From positions 1 to 64,000 of the forward strand of contig NZ_JAPFBW010000015.1 of NCBI RefSeq assembly GCF_026153205.1: a DNA stretch of 64,000 nucleotides, written 5' to 3'. Position numbers and translations under genes: made by a program. The notes beneath the pieces are model-generated. The model did no database searches. It was not told where the DNA came from and worked only from the letters and a program-made list of their open reading frames with translations. This DNA comes from Aquabacterium sp. A7-Y. GTDB lineage: Bacteria; Pseudomonadota; Gammaproteobacteria; Burkholderiales; Burkholderiaceae_C. Shown here one piece after another: positions 42,972-51,337 of this stretch; position 1 is the stretch's first letter; every line of letters begins with the position of its first letter.

Positions 42972-43585
42972 GGAAACACCGTGAAGTTGGCGCACCGTAC
43001 GCCGGCTGGGGCCGCCACCGCGGTCGGGCAGCAGGACTGGCGCAGCATGCGATTGTCGTCGTCGTCCTCGGGCGCCGTCGGGCAGACAGGAGCGCTCTGC
43101 AACTCGCCTCCGCTCAGGAAGTCCTTGTCGAACCACATCAAGGTGACGTTCATGCCGGTATTGAGGTTGCCGCTCAGGTTGACCGAACCACGCGGCATCA
43201 GCGTGCGAACATGGTTGCGCCACGCCTCGATGTCGTAAGTGGCTCTTTGCGTCGGCGTGCACGTCGTGGTGCTGCAATCCCTCGTGACTTCGTCGACCTC
43301 GTCCTGCGCCGTCCAGGTCGCGGTATACGAGTAAGGGCTGTTGGTCACGGTCATGTCGTAACCGGGCACCATCGAAAGATTGCTGCGCAAGCGGTCGGAG
43401 ATGTCGGACAAGGCGACCGACAGCGAGGCCCGCGAGGCGCTTCCGACCTGGAAGCGGACGGATTGCGCCTGCAGGCCCAGCACCCCGAGCAGGCCAAGAG
43501 AAAGGATCAGCAGCGAGACCAGCACCTCGATGAGCGTGACCCCCGAGGCGGTTTTTTTGGGCGGTTGATGCATGGCTATCGGCAT
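42968..43585 (-). CDS. pilV: Minor pilin PilV
   Basis: About 205 residues. The prepilin segment is SGVTLIEVLVSLLILSLGLLGVLGLQAQSV, the hallmark of PilV, with cleavage after the G of SG. Two possible ATG starts are 12 bp apart (MPIAMHQPP or MHQPP), neither with a good Shine-Dalgarno, so translation may depend on the upstream fimT gene 23 bp away. C-terminal Cys residues (RDCSTTTCTP, CPTAPE, SCCPTA, RCANF) suggest disulfides. Confidence 0.87.
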   Translation of the reverse strand: MPIAMHQPPKKTASGVTLIEVLVSLLILSLGLLGVLGLQAQSVRFQVGSASRASLSVALSDISDRLRSNLSMVPGYDMTVTNSPYSYTATWTAQDEVDEVTRDCSTTTCTPTQRATYDIEAWRNHVRTLMPRGSVNLSGNLNTGMNVTLMWFDKDFLSGGELQSAPVCPTAPEDDDDNRMLRQSCCPTAVAAPAGVRCANFTVFP

Positions 43586-43608
43586 GGCAGCGAAATGACG
43601 CGTTTCAC

Positions 43609-44205
43609 TCAACAGGTTCCCGTTGCACCGAGGGTGCGTACCCGGCCCAGTTGGCTGACGCAAAAGGTCCGGTTGAAGTGGTAGCTGTCGGCCTCGCCGG
43701 CCTTCTGGAGGCGAAAGGTGCCGTTGACGACAGCCCGGGGCGTGCCGCGTCCGTTGAAGGTGACGGACGATGTGGGGGTGCCTCCGCCATCTTCCGTGAG
43801 GGTGTAGTCGCTGCCGGCCGATTCGCGGATGAGGACGACATTGCCGGCGAGCGGCATGGTGGCGTCGACCGTGTCGCAGGTCGGATTCATGAACACGATC
43901 CAGCCGTCTCTCCAGTCCGTCCCCGCGGGGTTGCAGGTCGGCGTCATCTCCGAGGCGTTGGAAGTCATGCACATCGAGACGCAGCTGTTGCGTGTCACGG
44001 CTTCCAGGCGGGCGCGCTGCAGGCCGAGGACAAAGTCGTTCGAGATGGCCGTGACCCTGCTGCGCTCGACGAAGCTTTGCAGCGCTGGCGCCGCCAGTAC
44101 GGCGAGGATCGCCACCAGGGCGATGGTCACCATCAGTTCGATCAGCGTAAAACCGCGATGACGAACGTTAGAAAGTGGGGCAGAGAGTGAAGAAACGTGC
44201 CGCAT
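43609..44205 (-). CDS. fimT: Pseudopilin FimT/GspH-type
   Basis: A 198-residue prepilin, MRHVSSLSAPLSNVRHRG then FTLIELMVTIALVAILAVLAAPALQSFV, followed by the GspH/FimT domain (FVLGLQRARLEAVTRNSCVSMC, DWRDGWIVFMN). It starts the pilin set fimT-pilV-pilW-pilX-pilY1-pilE, the usual type IVa minor-pilin order. In some bacteria FimT binds DNA during natural transformation. The promoter should lie in the 95 bp between this start and nrdR. Confidence 0.88.
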   Translation of the reverse strand: MRHVSSLSAPLSNVRHRGFTLIELMVTIALVAILAVLAAPALQSFVERSRVTAISNDFVLGLQRARLEAVTRNSCVSMCMTSNASEMTPTCNPAGTDWRDGWIVFMNPTCDTVDATMPLAGNVVLIRESAGSDYTLTEDGGGTPTSSVTFNGRGTPRAVVNGTFRLQKAGEADSYHFNRTFCVSQLGRVRTLGATGTC

Positions 44206-44276
44206 GTATGCATTGTGCGGCGTCAGACGTTTCTGTGTGCAACCGTTCAGCCCCGGTGGCGGGCCGTTCGGCTGGC

Positions 44277-44300
44277 GGCTCTGTCAGACTTTACAGAGCC
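44277..44300. other. Perfect 8-bp inverted repeat after nrdR, before the pilin block
   Basis: GGCTCTGT / ACAGAGCC with an 8-nt loop begins directly after the nrdR stop on the minus strand. It has no T-run, so it may be a weak terminator, an mRNA 3' end stabiliser, or an operator for the pilin genes. Only the structure is seen; the role is inferred. Confidence 0.45.
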
Positions 44301-44744
44301 TCAGATTTCCTTGATCAGCCGGCTGAATTCGTCCACATCCTCGAAGCTGCGGTAAACCGAGGCAAATCTCACATAAGCGACCTTGTCGAGCTTTTTCAGC
44401 TCGCGCATCACGAACTCGCCCAGCTTGGCGCTGGCGACCTCGCGCACGCCGCTGGAGCGCAGCTTCTGCTCGATGCGCTGCAGCGCCGCATCGATCTGCT
44501 CCAGGCTGACCGGGCGCTTGCGCAGAGCCAGCGTCATCGAGGCGCGGATCTTGGCCGGGTCGAACTCGGCCCGGGTGCCGTCCTTCTTCACCACCGCGGG
44601 CATCGTGACCTCGGCCCGCTCGTAGGTGGTGAAGCGGGTGTCGCAGGACAGGCAGCGCCGCCTGCGACGGATGACGTCCCCCTCGTCGGATTCGCGCGTC
44701 TCGACCACCTGGGTCTCTTCGTGGCCGCAGAAGGGGCAGCGCAT
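44301..44744 (-). CDS. nrdR: Transcriptional repressor NrdR
   Basis: A 147-residue regulator of ribonucleotide reductase genes. The N-terminal zinc ribbon has [19 protein letters not shown] and [17 protein letters not shown] (four Cys); the ATP-cone domain follows ([44 protein letters not shown]). It senses ATP/dATP and binds NrdR boxes. It lies 16 bp after glyA, a common pairing in Betaproteobacteria. No NrdR box is seen in this window. Confidence 0.96.
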   Translation of the reverse strand: MRCPFCGHEETQVVETRESDEGDVIRRRRRCLSCDTRFTTYERAEVTMPAVVKKDGTRAEFDPAKIRASMTLALRKRPVSLEQIDAALQRIEQKLRSSGVREVASAKLGEFVMRELKKLDKVAYVRFASVYRSFEDVDEFSRLIKEI

Positions 44745-44760
44745 GACGAGGGGGCTCGCT

Positions 44761-46008
44761 TCAGCGGTAGACCGGGAAGCGCCGGGTCAGCGCGTTCACC
44801 TTCTCGCGCACCGCGGCGATGTTGGCCTCGTCGTGCGGCTTGTCCAGCACGTCGGCGATCAGGTGCGCGGTCAACACCGCCTCGGCTTCCTTGAAGCCGC
44901 GGGTGGTCATGGCGGGCGAACCGAGGCGGATTCCGCTGGTGACCATGGGCTTTTCCGGGTCGTTCGGGATGCCGTTCTTGTTGCAGGTCATGTGGGCGCG
45001 GCCGAGCAGGGCTTCGGCTTCCTTGCCGGTCATGCCTTTGGCGCGCAGGTCAACCAGCATCACGTGGCTCTCGGTGCGGCCGCTGACGATGCGCAGGCCG
45101 CGCTCGGTCAGCGTGGTCGCCAGCGCCTGGGCGTTCTTGACCACCTGCTGCTGGTAGGCCTTGAACTCGGGCGTCAGCGCCTCCTTGAAGGCCACCGCCT
45201 TGGCGGCGATCACGTGCATCAGCGGGCCGCCCTGAATGCCGGGGAAGATGGCGCTGTTGATCTGCTTGGCGACAGGGTCCTTCATCAGGATGATGCCGCC
45301 GCGCGGGCCGCGCAGGCTCTTGTGGGTGGTCGAGGTGACGACGTCGGCGAAGGGCACCGGGTTGGGGTAGACGCCGCCGGCGATCAGGCCCGCGTAGTGC
45401 GCCATGTCGACCATGAAATAGGCGCCGACCGCCTTCGCGACCTTCGCGAAGCGCTCGAAGTCAATGCGCAGGCTGTAGGCCGAGGCGCCGGCGATGATGA
45501 GTTTGGGCTTGTGCTCATGGGCCAGCCGCTCCATCGCGTCGTAGTCGATTTCTTCCTTCGCGTTCAGGCCGTAGCTGACCACCTTGAACCACTTGCCGGA
45601 CATGTTCAGCGGCATGCCGTGCGTCAGGTGGCCGCCTTCGGCCAGGCTCATGCCCATGATGGTGTCGCCGGGCTGCAGCAGCCCGAAAAACACACCCTGG
45701 TTGGCCTGCGACCCGGAGTTGGGCTGGACGTTGGCGTGTTCGGCGCCGAACAGCTGCTTGAGGCGGTCGATCGCCAGCTGTTCGACGACGTCGACGTATT
45801 CGCAGCCGCCGTAGTAGCGCTTGCCCGGGTAACCCTCGGCGTACTTGTTGGTCAGCTGGGTGCCCTGCGCGGCCATCACGGCGGGCGAGGCGTAGTTCTC
45901 GGACGCGATCAGCTCGATGTGCTCTTCCTGGCGCTGGTTTTCCTTCTGGATGGCGGCCCAGAGCTCGGCATCGATGTTGGAGATCGTGGATGTGGTGCGG
46001 TCAAACAT
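44761..46008 (-). CDS. glyA: Serine hydroxymethyltransferase
   Basis: A 415-residue PLP enzyme interconverting serine and glycine with tetrahydrofolate. Signature parts: [66 protein letters not shown], and the PLP lysine in [15 protein letters not shown]. Full length compared with E. coli (417). The start [11 protein letters not shown] follows GAGGACTGCCAA. It is upstream of nrdR and is preceded by about 220 bp with a terminator of the upstream gene. Confidence 0.97.
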   Translation of the reverse strand: MFDRTTSTISNIDAELWAAIQKENQRQEEHIELIASENYASPAVMAAQGTQLTNKYAEGYPGKRYYGGCEYVDVVEQLAIDRLKQLFGAEHANVQPNSGSQANQGVFFGLLQPGDTIMGMSLAEGGHLTHGMPLNMSGKWFKVVSYGLNAKEEIDYDAMERLAHEHKPKLIIAGASAYSLRIDFERFAKVAKAVGAYFMVDMAHYAGLIAGGVYPNPVPFADVVTSTTHKSLRGPRGGIILMKDPVAKQINSAIFPGIQGGPLMHVIAAKAVAFKEALTPEFKAYQQQVVKNAQALATTLTERGLRIVSGRTESHVMLVDLRAKGMTGKEAEALLGRAHMTCNKNGIPNDPEKPMVTSGIRLGSPAMTTRGFKEAEAVLTAHLIADVLDKPHDEANIAAVREKVNALTRRFPVYR

Positions 46009-46220
46009 TTGGCAGTCCTCTTCGGTGCAAGAAGTCCCTCGATACGGCGGCGGCCGCCATCATGGGGCCACGCGGTCGGAAGGCTGCCCAGGCGAACGGC
46101 GGAACGGCAGACAACGGGTGTGCCGGCTGCACTTCCCGGTGGTTCCCCACCTCGAGCGCGCCTGCCAGGCAGGGGCCCTATCGCCAGTTGTGCAACCCCG
46201 CGAGTGTACTGGATAAGAAC

Positions 46221-46243
46221 AGAAAGAGGCCCCGCAGGGCCCC
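46221..46243 (-). terminator. Rho-independent terminator after the lytic transglycosylase gene
   Basis: On the minus strand GGCCC-TGCG-GGGCC is followed by TCTTTCTGTTCTT. It lies 27 bp after the transglycosylase stop and upstream of the glyA promoter region. Confidence 0.75.
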
Positions 46244-46269
46244 CCGATGGTGCAAGCCGGGCGCGGCGT

Positions 46270-47181
46270 TCAGCGGATCAGCGCCACCTGTTCGGCCGAG
46301 GCTTCCGTGGTCTGCGGCATGTCCGGACTGCCCGGCAGCGGTGCCGGCGCGGCGGCCGGCGGCGCGCTTTGCACCGCCTGCAGCAGTTGGGGGACCGAGA
46401 TCGGCACCCGGCGGCCCGCCGCGACGTTGCGCAGGTGGGTCTGCTCGGACAGCACCTTGGCCGCGTAACCCCCGTCGTCGTTCAGGTTGGCGGCGCCGAC
46501 GTAGTAGCGCAGACCGCCCTCCAGGCTGCCGGCGCGCGCGATGCACTCCTTCAGCACCTGCACACCGACCCGCAGGTTGGTGACCGGGTCGAACGCGGCG
46601 TGGTTGCCGCCGAAACGCTCGTACTTGTCGTCGTGCACTCGCGTCATCACCTGCATCAGGCCCTGCGCGCCCACGGTGCTCTGCGCGAAGGGATTGAAGC
46701 TGGACTCCACCGCCATGATGGCCAGGATCAGGGTCGGCTCGATGCCGGTGCGCTTGCCGACGTGCCAGGCTTCCTTGACCAGGCGCCCCACCGGCTCGGG
46801 GGCGACGCGATAGCGGCGCGACAGCCACAGCGCGACGGCCGCCTGCTGGCTGCTCAGCTCCGACGGATCCACCGCGGTCGCGCGGCTGATCGCCTCGGGC
46901 TCGACCAGGCTGGCGAGGAAGGCCTCCGGTGAGGACTCGGCGCGTGCCAGCTGGCGCGCCTGCAGCCAGCCCAGCGTCTGCGCTTCCAGGTGGTGGCGCA
47001 GGTCGGGGCGGCTGACGAAAAACATCGTGCCGGCCAGCACCACCAGGCCGACGAAGGCCAAGCCGTTGTGGCTGATCTCGAGCAGGCCGTGGCCCACATC
47101 CTTAAAGAACACCGCGACCGAGGCCACGGTAGCGGTAGCGGCCCGATCGACCGGGCCCCGCACGGATTCCCACGCTGTCAT
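46270..47181 (-). CDS. Membrane-anchored lytic transglycosylase (SLT domain)
   Basis: A 303-residue protein with one membrane helix (NGLAFVGLVVLAGTMFFV, about residues 39-56) and a C-terminal SLT domain. The catalytic Glu is in ILAIMAVESSFNPFAQSTVGAQGLMQVMTRVH, and the NxRVG-like NLRVGVQVLKECI and YYVGAANL motifs follow. It cuts peptidoglycan glycan strands to anhydro-muropeptides, in the periplasm. The ending (APAPLPGSPD) is low-complexity. ATG is preceded by AAGGAGTGAC. Monocistronic by its terminator. Confidence 0.88.
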   Translation of the reverse strand: MTAWESVRGPVDRAATATVASVAVFFKDVGHGLLEISHNGLAFVGLVVLAGTMFFVSRPDLRHHLEAQTLGWLQARQLARAESSPEAFLASLVEPEAISRATAVDPSELSSQQAAVALWLSRRYRVAPEPVGRLVKEAWHVGKRTGIEPTLILAIMAVESSFNPFAQSTVGAQGLMQVMTRVHDDKYERFGGNHAAFDPVTNLRVGVQVLKECIARAGSLEGGLRYYVGAANLNDDGGYAAKVLSEQTHLRNVAAGRRVPISVPQLLQAVQSAPPAAAPAPLPGSPDMPQTTEASAEQVALIR

Positions 47182-47389
47182 GTCACTCCTTTCCTTCCGA
47201 CGGCCCGCGGGGCGCACTCCGCAAAAGCAGGGTGGCCGGGGCCGGCAGCGATAATTCGCCGCGTCTGCGCAAGGTGTCTCGCAGGGCGCGAGGTGCGGAC
47301 AGCGGCTGATTGCATCGGCAGCGTCGCGCCGGGCAGGCCGGCGCGGGTTATCCCTTGGGTGGGGACGGGCGGATTCTAGGGATGCTGCT

Positions 47390-47438
47390 CATAACCAGTC
47401 AAGGATTTGAAATAGGGCTTTAATTCCTTCTGGTTATG
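47390..47438. promoter_or_regulatory. Inverted repeat covering the ubiD start codon
   Basis: A 9-bp perfect inverted repeat (CATAACCAG / CTGGTTATG) is extended by an inner AAGGA / TCCTT pair, separated by an AT-rich loop. The right arm contains the ubiD ATG. No Shine-Dalgarno is visible before that ATG. It could be an mRNA hairpin that hides the start codon, or a protein-binding operator. A possible -35-like TTGAAA lies in the loop. Its function is inferred from position only. Confidence 0.5.
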
Positions 47439-48986
47439 AAATATCGGGATCTGCGTGAGTTCCTTCACGGGCTGGAAGCGCTCGGCGAGCTCAGGCGCGT
47501 CAGTGAGCCAGTCTCCACTCGGCTGGAAATGACCGCCCTGGGCGACCGCGTGCTCAAGGCCGCCGGGCCGGCGCTGCTGTTCGAGCGCCCCATCGGGCAC
47601 GAGATCCCGGTGCTCGCGAACTTGTTCGGAACCCCCAAACGTGTGGCCCTGGGCATGGGGGCCGAGGACGTTTCGGAACTTCGCGAGATCGGACAGCTGC
47701 TCGCAAGCCTGAAGGAGCCGGAGCCGCCGCGCGGACTGAAAGACGCCGGCCGCCTGCTGCAACTGGGTAAAGCGCTGTGGGACATGAAGCCGAGCGAGGT
47801 GCGCTCGGCCGCCTGCCAGCAGGTGGTGTGGCAGGGCGAGGCGCTGGATCTCGGGCGCCTGCCCATCCAGCACTGCTGGCCGGGCGACGTCGCGCCGCTG
47901 GTGACGTGGGGCCTGGTCGTCACGCGCGGGCCGCAGGGTGTCGCGCAGCCGCGGCGGCGCCAGAATCTGGGCATCTACCGGCAGCAACTCATCGGACGGC
48001 GCCAACTCATCATGCGCTGGCTGGCCCACCGCGGTGGCGCGCTCGACTTCCGGGAGTTTGCGCTCGCCAGCCCGGGCAAGCCCTTCCCGATTGCCGTCGC
48101 GCTGGGCGCGGATCCGGCGACCATCCTCGGCGCGGTGACGCCGGTGCCCGATACGCTGTCGGAGTACCAGTTCGCCGGCCTGCTGCGCGGCAGCCGCACC
48201 GAGGTGGTCGCCAGCGGCGTGGGTGAGGGACTGCCGCTGCAAGTGCCGGCCAGCGCCGAGATCGTGCTGGAAGGCCATATCCCTCCGGCGGCGCCAGGTC
48301 ATGAGGGGACTTCGGAGCACGGCGTGCCGCTGAAGGAGCGGGGCGGCTACCTGCACGCCCTCGAGGGACCTTACGGCGACCACACGGGCTACTACAACGA
48401 ACAGGACTGGTTCCCGGTGTTCGAGCTCGAGCGCATCACGATGCGGCAGCAGCCGATCTACCACTCCACCTACACTGGCAAGCCGCCTGACGAGCCGGCG
48501 GTGCTGGGCGTGGCGCTCAACGAGGTGTTCGTCCCCATCCTCCAGAAGCAGTTCCCGGAGATCGTGGACTTCTATCTGCCGCCCGAGGGCTGCAGCTACC
48601 GCATGGCCATCATCAGCATCAAGAAGAGCTACCCCGGCCATGCCAAGCGGCTGATGTTCGGGCTGTGGAGCTTCCTGCGCCAGTTCATGTACACCAAGTT
48701 CATCGTGGTCACTGATGACGATGTGAACATTCGCGACTGGAAGGACGTGATCTGGGCCATCACGACCCGGGTCGACCCGGGTCGCGACACGACCCTGGTG
48801 GAGCACACCCCGATCGACTACCTCGACTTCGCCTCACCGGTCTCGGGGCTGGGCGGCAAGATGGGGCTGGACGCGACCCACAAGTGGCCCGGCGAGACCG
48901 ACCGGGAATGGGGGCGGCTGATCACCATGGACCCCGACGTCGAGCAGAAGGTGGGCGCCTTGTTCGATCGCATCATGGCGGGCTGA
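47436..48986 (+). CDS. ubiD: 4-hydroxy-3-polyprenylbenzoate decarboxylase
   Basis: A 516-residue prFMN-dependent decarboxylase of ubiquinone synthesis. The start [22 protein letters not shown] is typical. [25 protein letters not shown] and the conserved Glu-Arg region ([38 protein letters not shown]) match the UbiD active site. It needs prenylated FMN from UbiX, which is not adjacent. Divergent from the transglycosylase gene; the start codon lies in an inverted repeat. Confidence 0.95.
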   Translation: MKYRDLREFLHGLEALGELRRVSEPVSTRLEMTALGDRVLKAAGPALLFERPIGHEIPVLANLFGTPKRVALGMGAEDVSELREIGQLLASLKEPEPPRGLKDAGRLLQLGKALWDMKPSEVRSAACQQVVWQGEALDLGRLPIQHCWPGDVAPLVTWGLVVTRGPQGVAQPRRRQNLGIYRQQLIGRRQLIMRWLAHRGGALDFREFALASPGKPFPIAVALGADPATILGAVTPVPDTLSEYQFAGLLRGSRTEVVASGVGEGLPLQVPASAEIVLEGHIPPAAPGHEGTSEHGVPLKERGGYLHALEGPYGDHTGYYNEQDWFPVFELERITMRQQPIYHSTYTGKPPDEPAVLGVALNEVFVPILQKQFPEIVDFYLPPEGCSYRMAIISIKKSYPGHAKRLMFGLWSFLRQFMYTKFIVVTDDDVNIRDWKDVIWAITTRVDPGRDTTLVEHTPIDYLDFASPVSGLGGKMGLDATHKWPGETDREWGRLITMDPDVEQKVGALFDRIMAG

Positions 48987-49042
48987 CGGGCCGGCGATGA
49001 GCAGGTCCAATGAAAAGATCGCCGACCATTGGAAAGCGGCAC

Positions 49043-49071
49043 TTGATCAAAACACCGGGCCTGGGTATCTT
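49043..49071 (+). promoter_or_regulatory. Sigma-70-type promoter of the candidate small RNA
   Basis: A -35-like TTGATC and a -10-like TATCTT are separated by exactly 17 bp, in the otherwise featureless gap after ubiD. Two of six -35 bases and two of six -10 bases depart from consensus. A start site would fall near 49078, and a terminator follows at 49172-49208. Confidence 0.5.
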
Positions 49072-49077
49072 TGAGGC

Positions 49078-49208
49078 GTCTGCTTCTGCAGGCATTTCAA
49101 TTGCGCAGTCTCTGCGCGCAGGAGTTCCGGACCCAATCCTTCGGTTCTCCGATCCGTGGTGTGAACCACAGCCCCTCCGGTCGATCTGGCTTGGAGGGGT
49201 TTCTATTT
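49078..49208 (+). ncRNA. Candidate orphan small RNA between ubiD and mscS-type gene
   Basis: About 130 nt bounded by a promoter and a Rho-independent terminator (CCCTCC-type arm 49172-49178 with GGAGGGG 49193-49199, then TTTCTATTT). Internal hairpins are perfect: GCGCAG-TCT-CTGCGC (49103-49117) and GTGGT-GTGA-ACCAC (49156-49169). The stretch is less GC-rich than flanking genes and has no open frame of note. The neighbours face each other, so it is not a leader of either. It does not match 6S, SRP or tmRNA patterns I recognise. Confidence 0.5.
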
Positions 49209-49250
49209 GCGGCTTCGTCGAAGAGGCGAAACGCCTATTTCATATCAGAG

Positions 49251-50411
49251 CTATTGCAGCGAGCCCTCGCGCCCGTTCGGGCGCGGCTTGAGCCCGGCCT
49301 CCTGGCCGTCCCGCCGGACCGCCCGGGCGGCGGCCGCCGCGTCGCCCGCCAGCACCACCGTGCGGGTCGGGAAGGCGAAGTCCACACCCATCTCCTTGAG
49401 CCCGCGCATCAGCTCCAGGTTGATGCTCTGCTGCAGGTCCATGTAAAGGTTGTAGCTCGGGTCGAGCACGATGTAGATGACTTCGTAGTCGAGCGAGCTT
49501 TCGCCGAAACCCTGCAGGTGTGCCCGGTCGAAGCGCAGCTGCGGCTTGCCCTGGATGATCCGCCTGACGAGGGCCGGAATGGCTTCGGCCTGCTCGGGTG
49601 AGGTGTCGTAGGTGACGCCGAACTTGAAGGCGATGCGGCGCTCCGCCAGGCGCTTGTAGTTGCTCACCGTCTGCTTGAGCAGATCGGTGTTGGACATCAC
49701 CACCTGCTCGCCGCTGAGTGCGCGGATGCGGGTGCTTTTCACGCCGACGTGCTCGACGCTGCCCGAGACGCCGCCGACGACGATGAAGTCGCCCACCTCG
49801 AAGGGCTTGTCCACTGCGATCGAGAGCGAGGCGAACAGATCGCCGAGGATGTTCTGCACCGCCAGCGCGACGGCGATGCCGCCGACACCCAGGCTGGCGA
49901 CGAAGGCGGTGATGTTGACGCCCATGTTGGACAGCATCGCCAGCAGCACCACGGTCCACAGCAGGGTGCGCAGGCCCCAGGACATCAGCGTCGCCGAGGC
50001 ACCGACCTGTGTCATGCCGGAGGAAGCGTGGCGTTCGATGTAGCGGGACAGCGCCAGGCTGACGAGCCGGTTGGCCCACAGCGCGAACTGCAGCGCCAGC
50101 GCGATGAACCACAGGTGGCCGACACGCTCGCTCCAGCGCTCCGGCAGATCCAGCAGTCCCACGCCGATCAGCACCGCCACCAGCGCGACGAGTCCCCGGT
50201 TGGTGCGGCTCAGCAGGTCGACCAGCAGGCCGCCGACGTGTTGGGAGTCCTGCTGCTGCAGCGTCTCGGCGTGCCGCCGCGCCAGACGCAATGCCGTCAT
50301 CATGGCCAGGTAGCTCACGACTGTTGCGCCGATCACCAGGGCCCAGTTCGCGAGCGTGATGCCCAGCAGGGTGGTCTGAGTCAGCCAGGCCGTGAGCAGA
50401 TGAGCGTCCAT
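49251..50411 (-). CDS. MscS-family mechanosensitive channel
   Basis: A 386-residue membrane protein. Four or five N-terminal helices (for example GITLANWALVIGATVVSYLAMM) precede the pore helix TM3 region (NITAFVASLGVGGIAVALAVQNILGDLFASLSI), where A/G packing fits MscS. The beta domain follows (DKPFEVGDFIVVGGVSGSVEHVGVKSTRIRAL) and then a cytoplasmic C-terminal part. It releases solutes on hypo-osmotic shock by inference; a signalling role is also possible for such long forms. It is alone on its transcript. Confidence 0.9.
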   Translation of the reverse strand: MDAHLLTAWLTQTTLLGITLANWALVIGATVVSYLAMMTALRLARRHAETLQQQDSQHVGGLLVDLLSRTNRGLVALVAVLIGVGLLDLPERWSERVGHLWFIALALQFALWANRLVSLALSRYIERHASSGMTQVGASATLMSWGLRTLLWTVVLLAMLSNMGVNITAFVASLGVGGIAVALAVQNILGDLFASLSIAVDKPFEVGDFIVVGGVSGSVEHVGVKSTRIRALSGEQVVMSNTDLLKQTVSNYKRLAERRIAFKFGVTYDTSPEQAEAIPALVRRIIQGKPQLRFDRAHLQGFGESSLDYEVIYIVLDPSYNLYMDLQQSINLELMRGLKEMGVDFAFPTRTVVLAGDAAAAARAVRRDGQEAGLKPRPNGREGSLQ

Positions 50412-50494
50412 CCGTGCCTTCCTTGTTTTCTTGTGAAAGGCATCATCTTGGACCGGCCGGATCCGGCCGGCTGTCGGTCAGACCACTACAGGCC

Positions 50495-51337
50495 TCAGCT
50501 CCCGGCGGCCAGGCCGAGCAGCTCGCGCAGCGCGAGGCGGTTCTGCTGCAGGCCTTCGGTGCTCGGCAGCCAGTCGAGCAGGCCGGTGGCGCGGCGCGCT
50601 TGCAGGCCGACGGGGGCCGCAGTGACCGCGATCTCGCTGCCGAGCGCCTCCTCGAAGGCCCGCTTGGCCCGCCGCATGTGCCAGCCATGGGTCACGAGCA
50701 GCACCTTCTTCACGCCCGCCTCGCGCAGCAGCGGCGCCATGCGCTGTGCGTTCTCGCGCGTGTCGCGCGACTTGTCTTCAACCCAGCGCAGGCTGCGTCC
50801 GTATTCCTCCTGCACGATGCGCTCGGCCACGCGGGCCTCGGCCGGCGGTTCGCCGGACTGGGCCCAGCCGAGTCCGCCCGAGAAACCCAGCGGCAGGCCC
50901 AGGCGCTTGGACAGCCAGACGCCGTAGCGCAGTCGCTCCATCGAGGTCGGCGTCAGGTCCGACACCCCGTACTCGGGCGCCCGCGGCTTCGTGCCGGCTC
51001 CCAGCACGATGACGGCGATGCCGGCTTGGCCCTTGGCGCCGGCCTTGGCTTGCGCCTTGAGCTCGGTGTCGAGGTGCTCCAGCTGGATCGGGCCGAGCGC
51101 CGGCGGCAGCTTCAGCACATAGGTCTGCAGCGCCACCGCAAAGCCGTGCGTGGCCGTGAGCCACATCGCGACCACGCTCAGCAGCACGATGCAGGCGCCC
51201 AGCACGCGTCGCGGCAGGATCAGCCGCACGCCGATCAGCAGCAATACGATCAGCGAGGCCGGCGGCAGCAGCAGGGCGGTCAGCAGGGGCTTGTAAGGGG
51301 CAAGGTCGTCCAGCATGTCGGGCAAAGGCAGGCTCAA
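50495..51337 (-). CDS. YdcF/ElyC/SanA-family membrane protein (DUF218)
   Basis: About 280 residues. Two N-terminal hydrophobic helices are followed by a DUF218 domain: GIAVIVLGAG, TSMERLRYGVWLSKRLGLPLGFSGG, DKSRDTRENAQRMAPLL and VLLVTHGWHMRRAKRAFE. ElyC/SanA relatives affect envelope integrity and peptidoglycan synthesis. The TTG start overlaps the upstream flavoprotein stop (TTGA); ATG 51316 is an alternative start. It forms a two-gene unit with the flavoprotein. Confidence 0.82.
   Translation of the reverse strand: MSLPLPDMLDDLAPYKPLLTALLLPPASLIVLLLIGVRLILPRRVLGACIVLLSVVAMWLTATHGFAVALQTYVLKLPPALGPIQLEHLDTELKAQAKAGAKGQAGIAVIVLGAGTKPRAPEYGVSDLTPTSMERLRYGVWLSKRLGLPLGFSGGLGWAQSGEPPAEARVAERIVQEEYGRSLRWVEDKSRDTRENAQRMAPLLREAGVKKVLLVTHGWHMRRAKRAFEEALGSEIAVTAAPVGLQARRATGLLDWLPSTEGLQQNRLALRELLGLAAGS

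Noticed and set aside
49078-49208. 6S RNA, SRP RNA or tmRNA
   Set aside because: The length, the lack of the SRP GGUCAGGUCC-type loop, and the absence of a tRNA-like end or a large open bubble do not fit these families.
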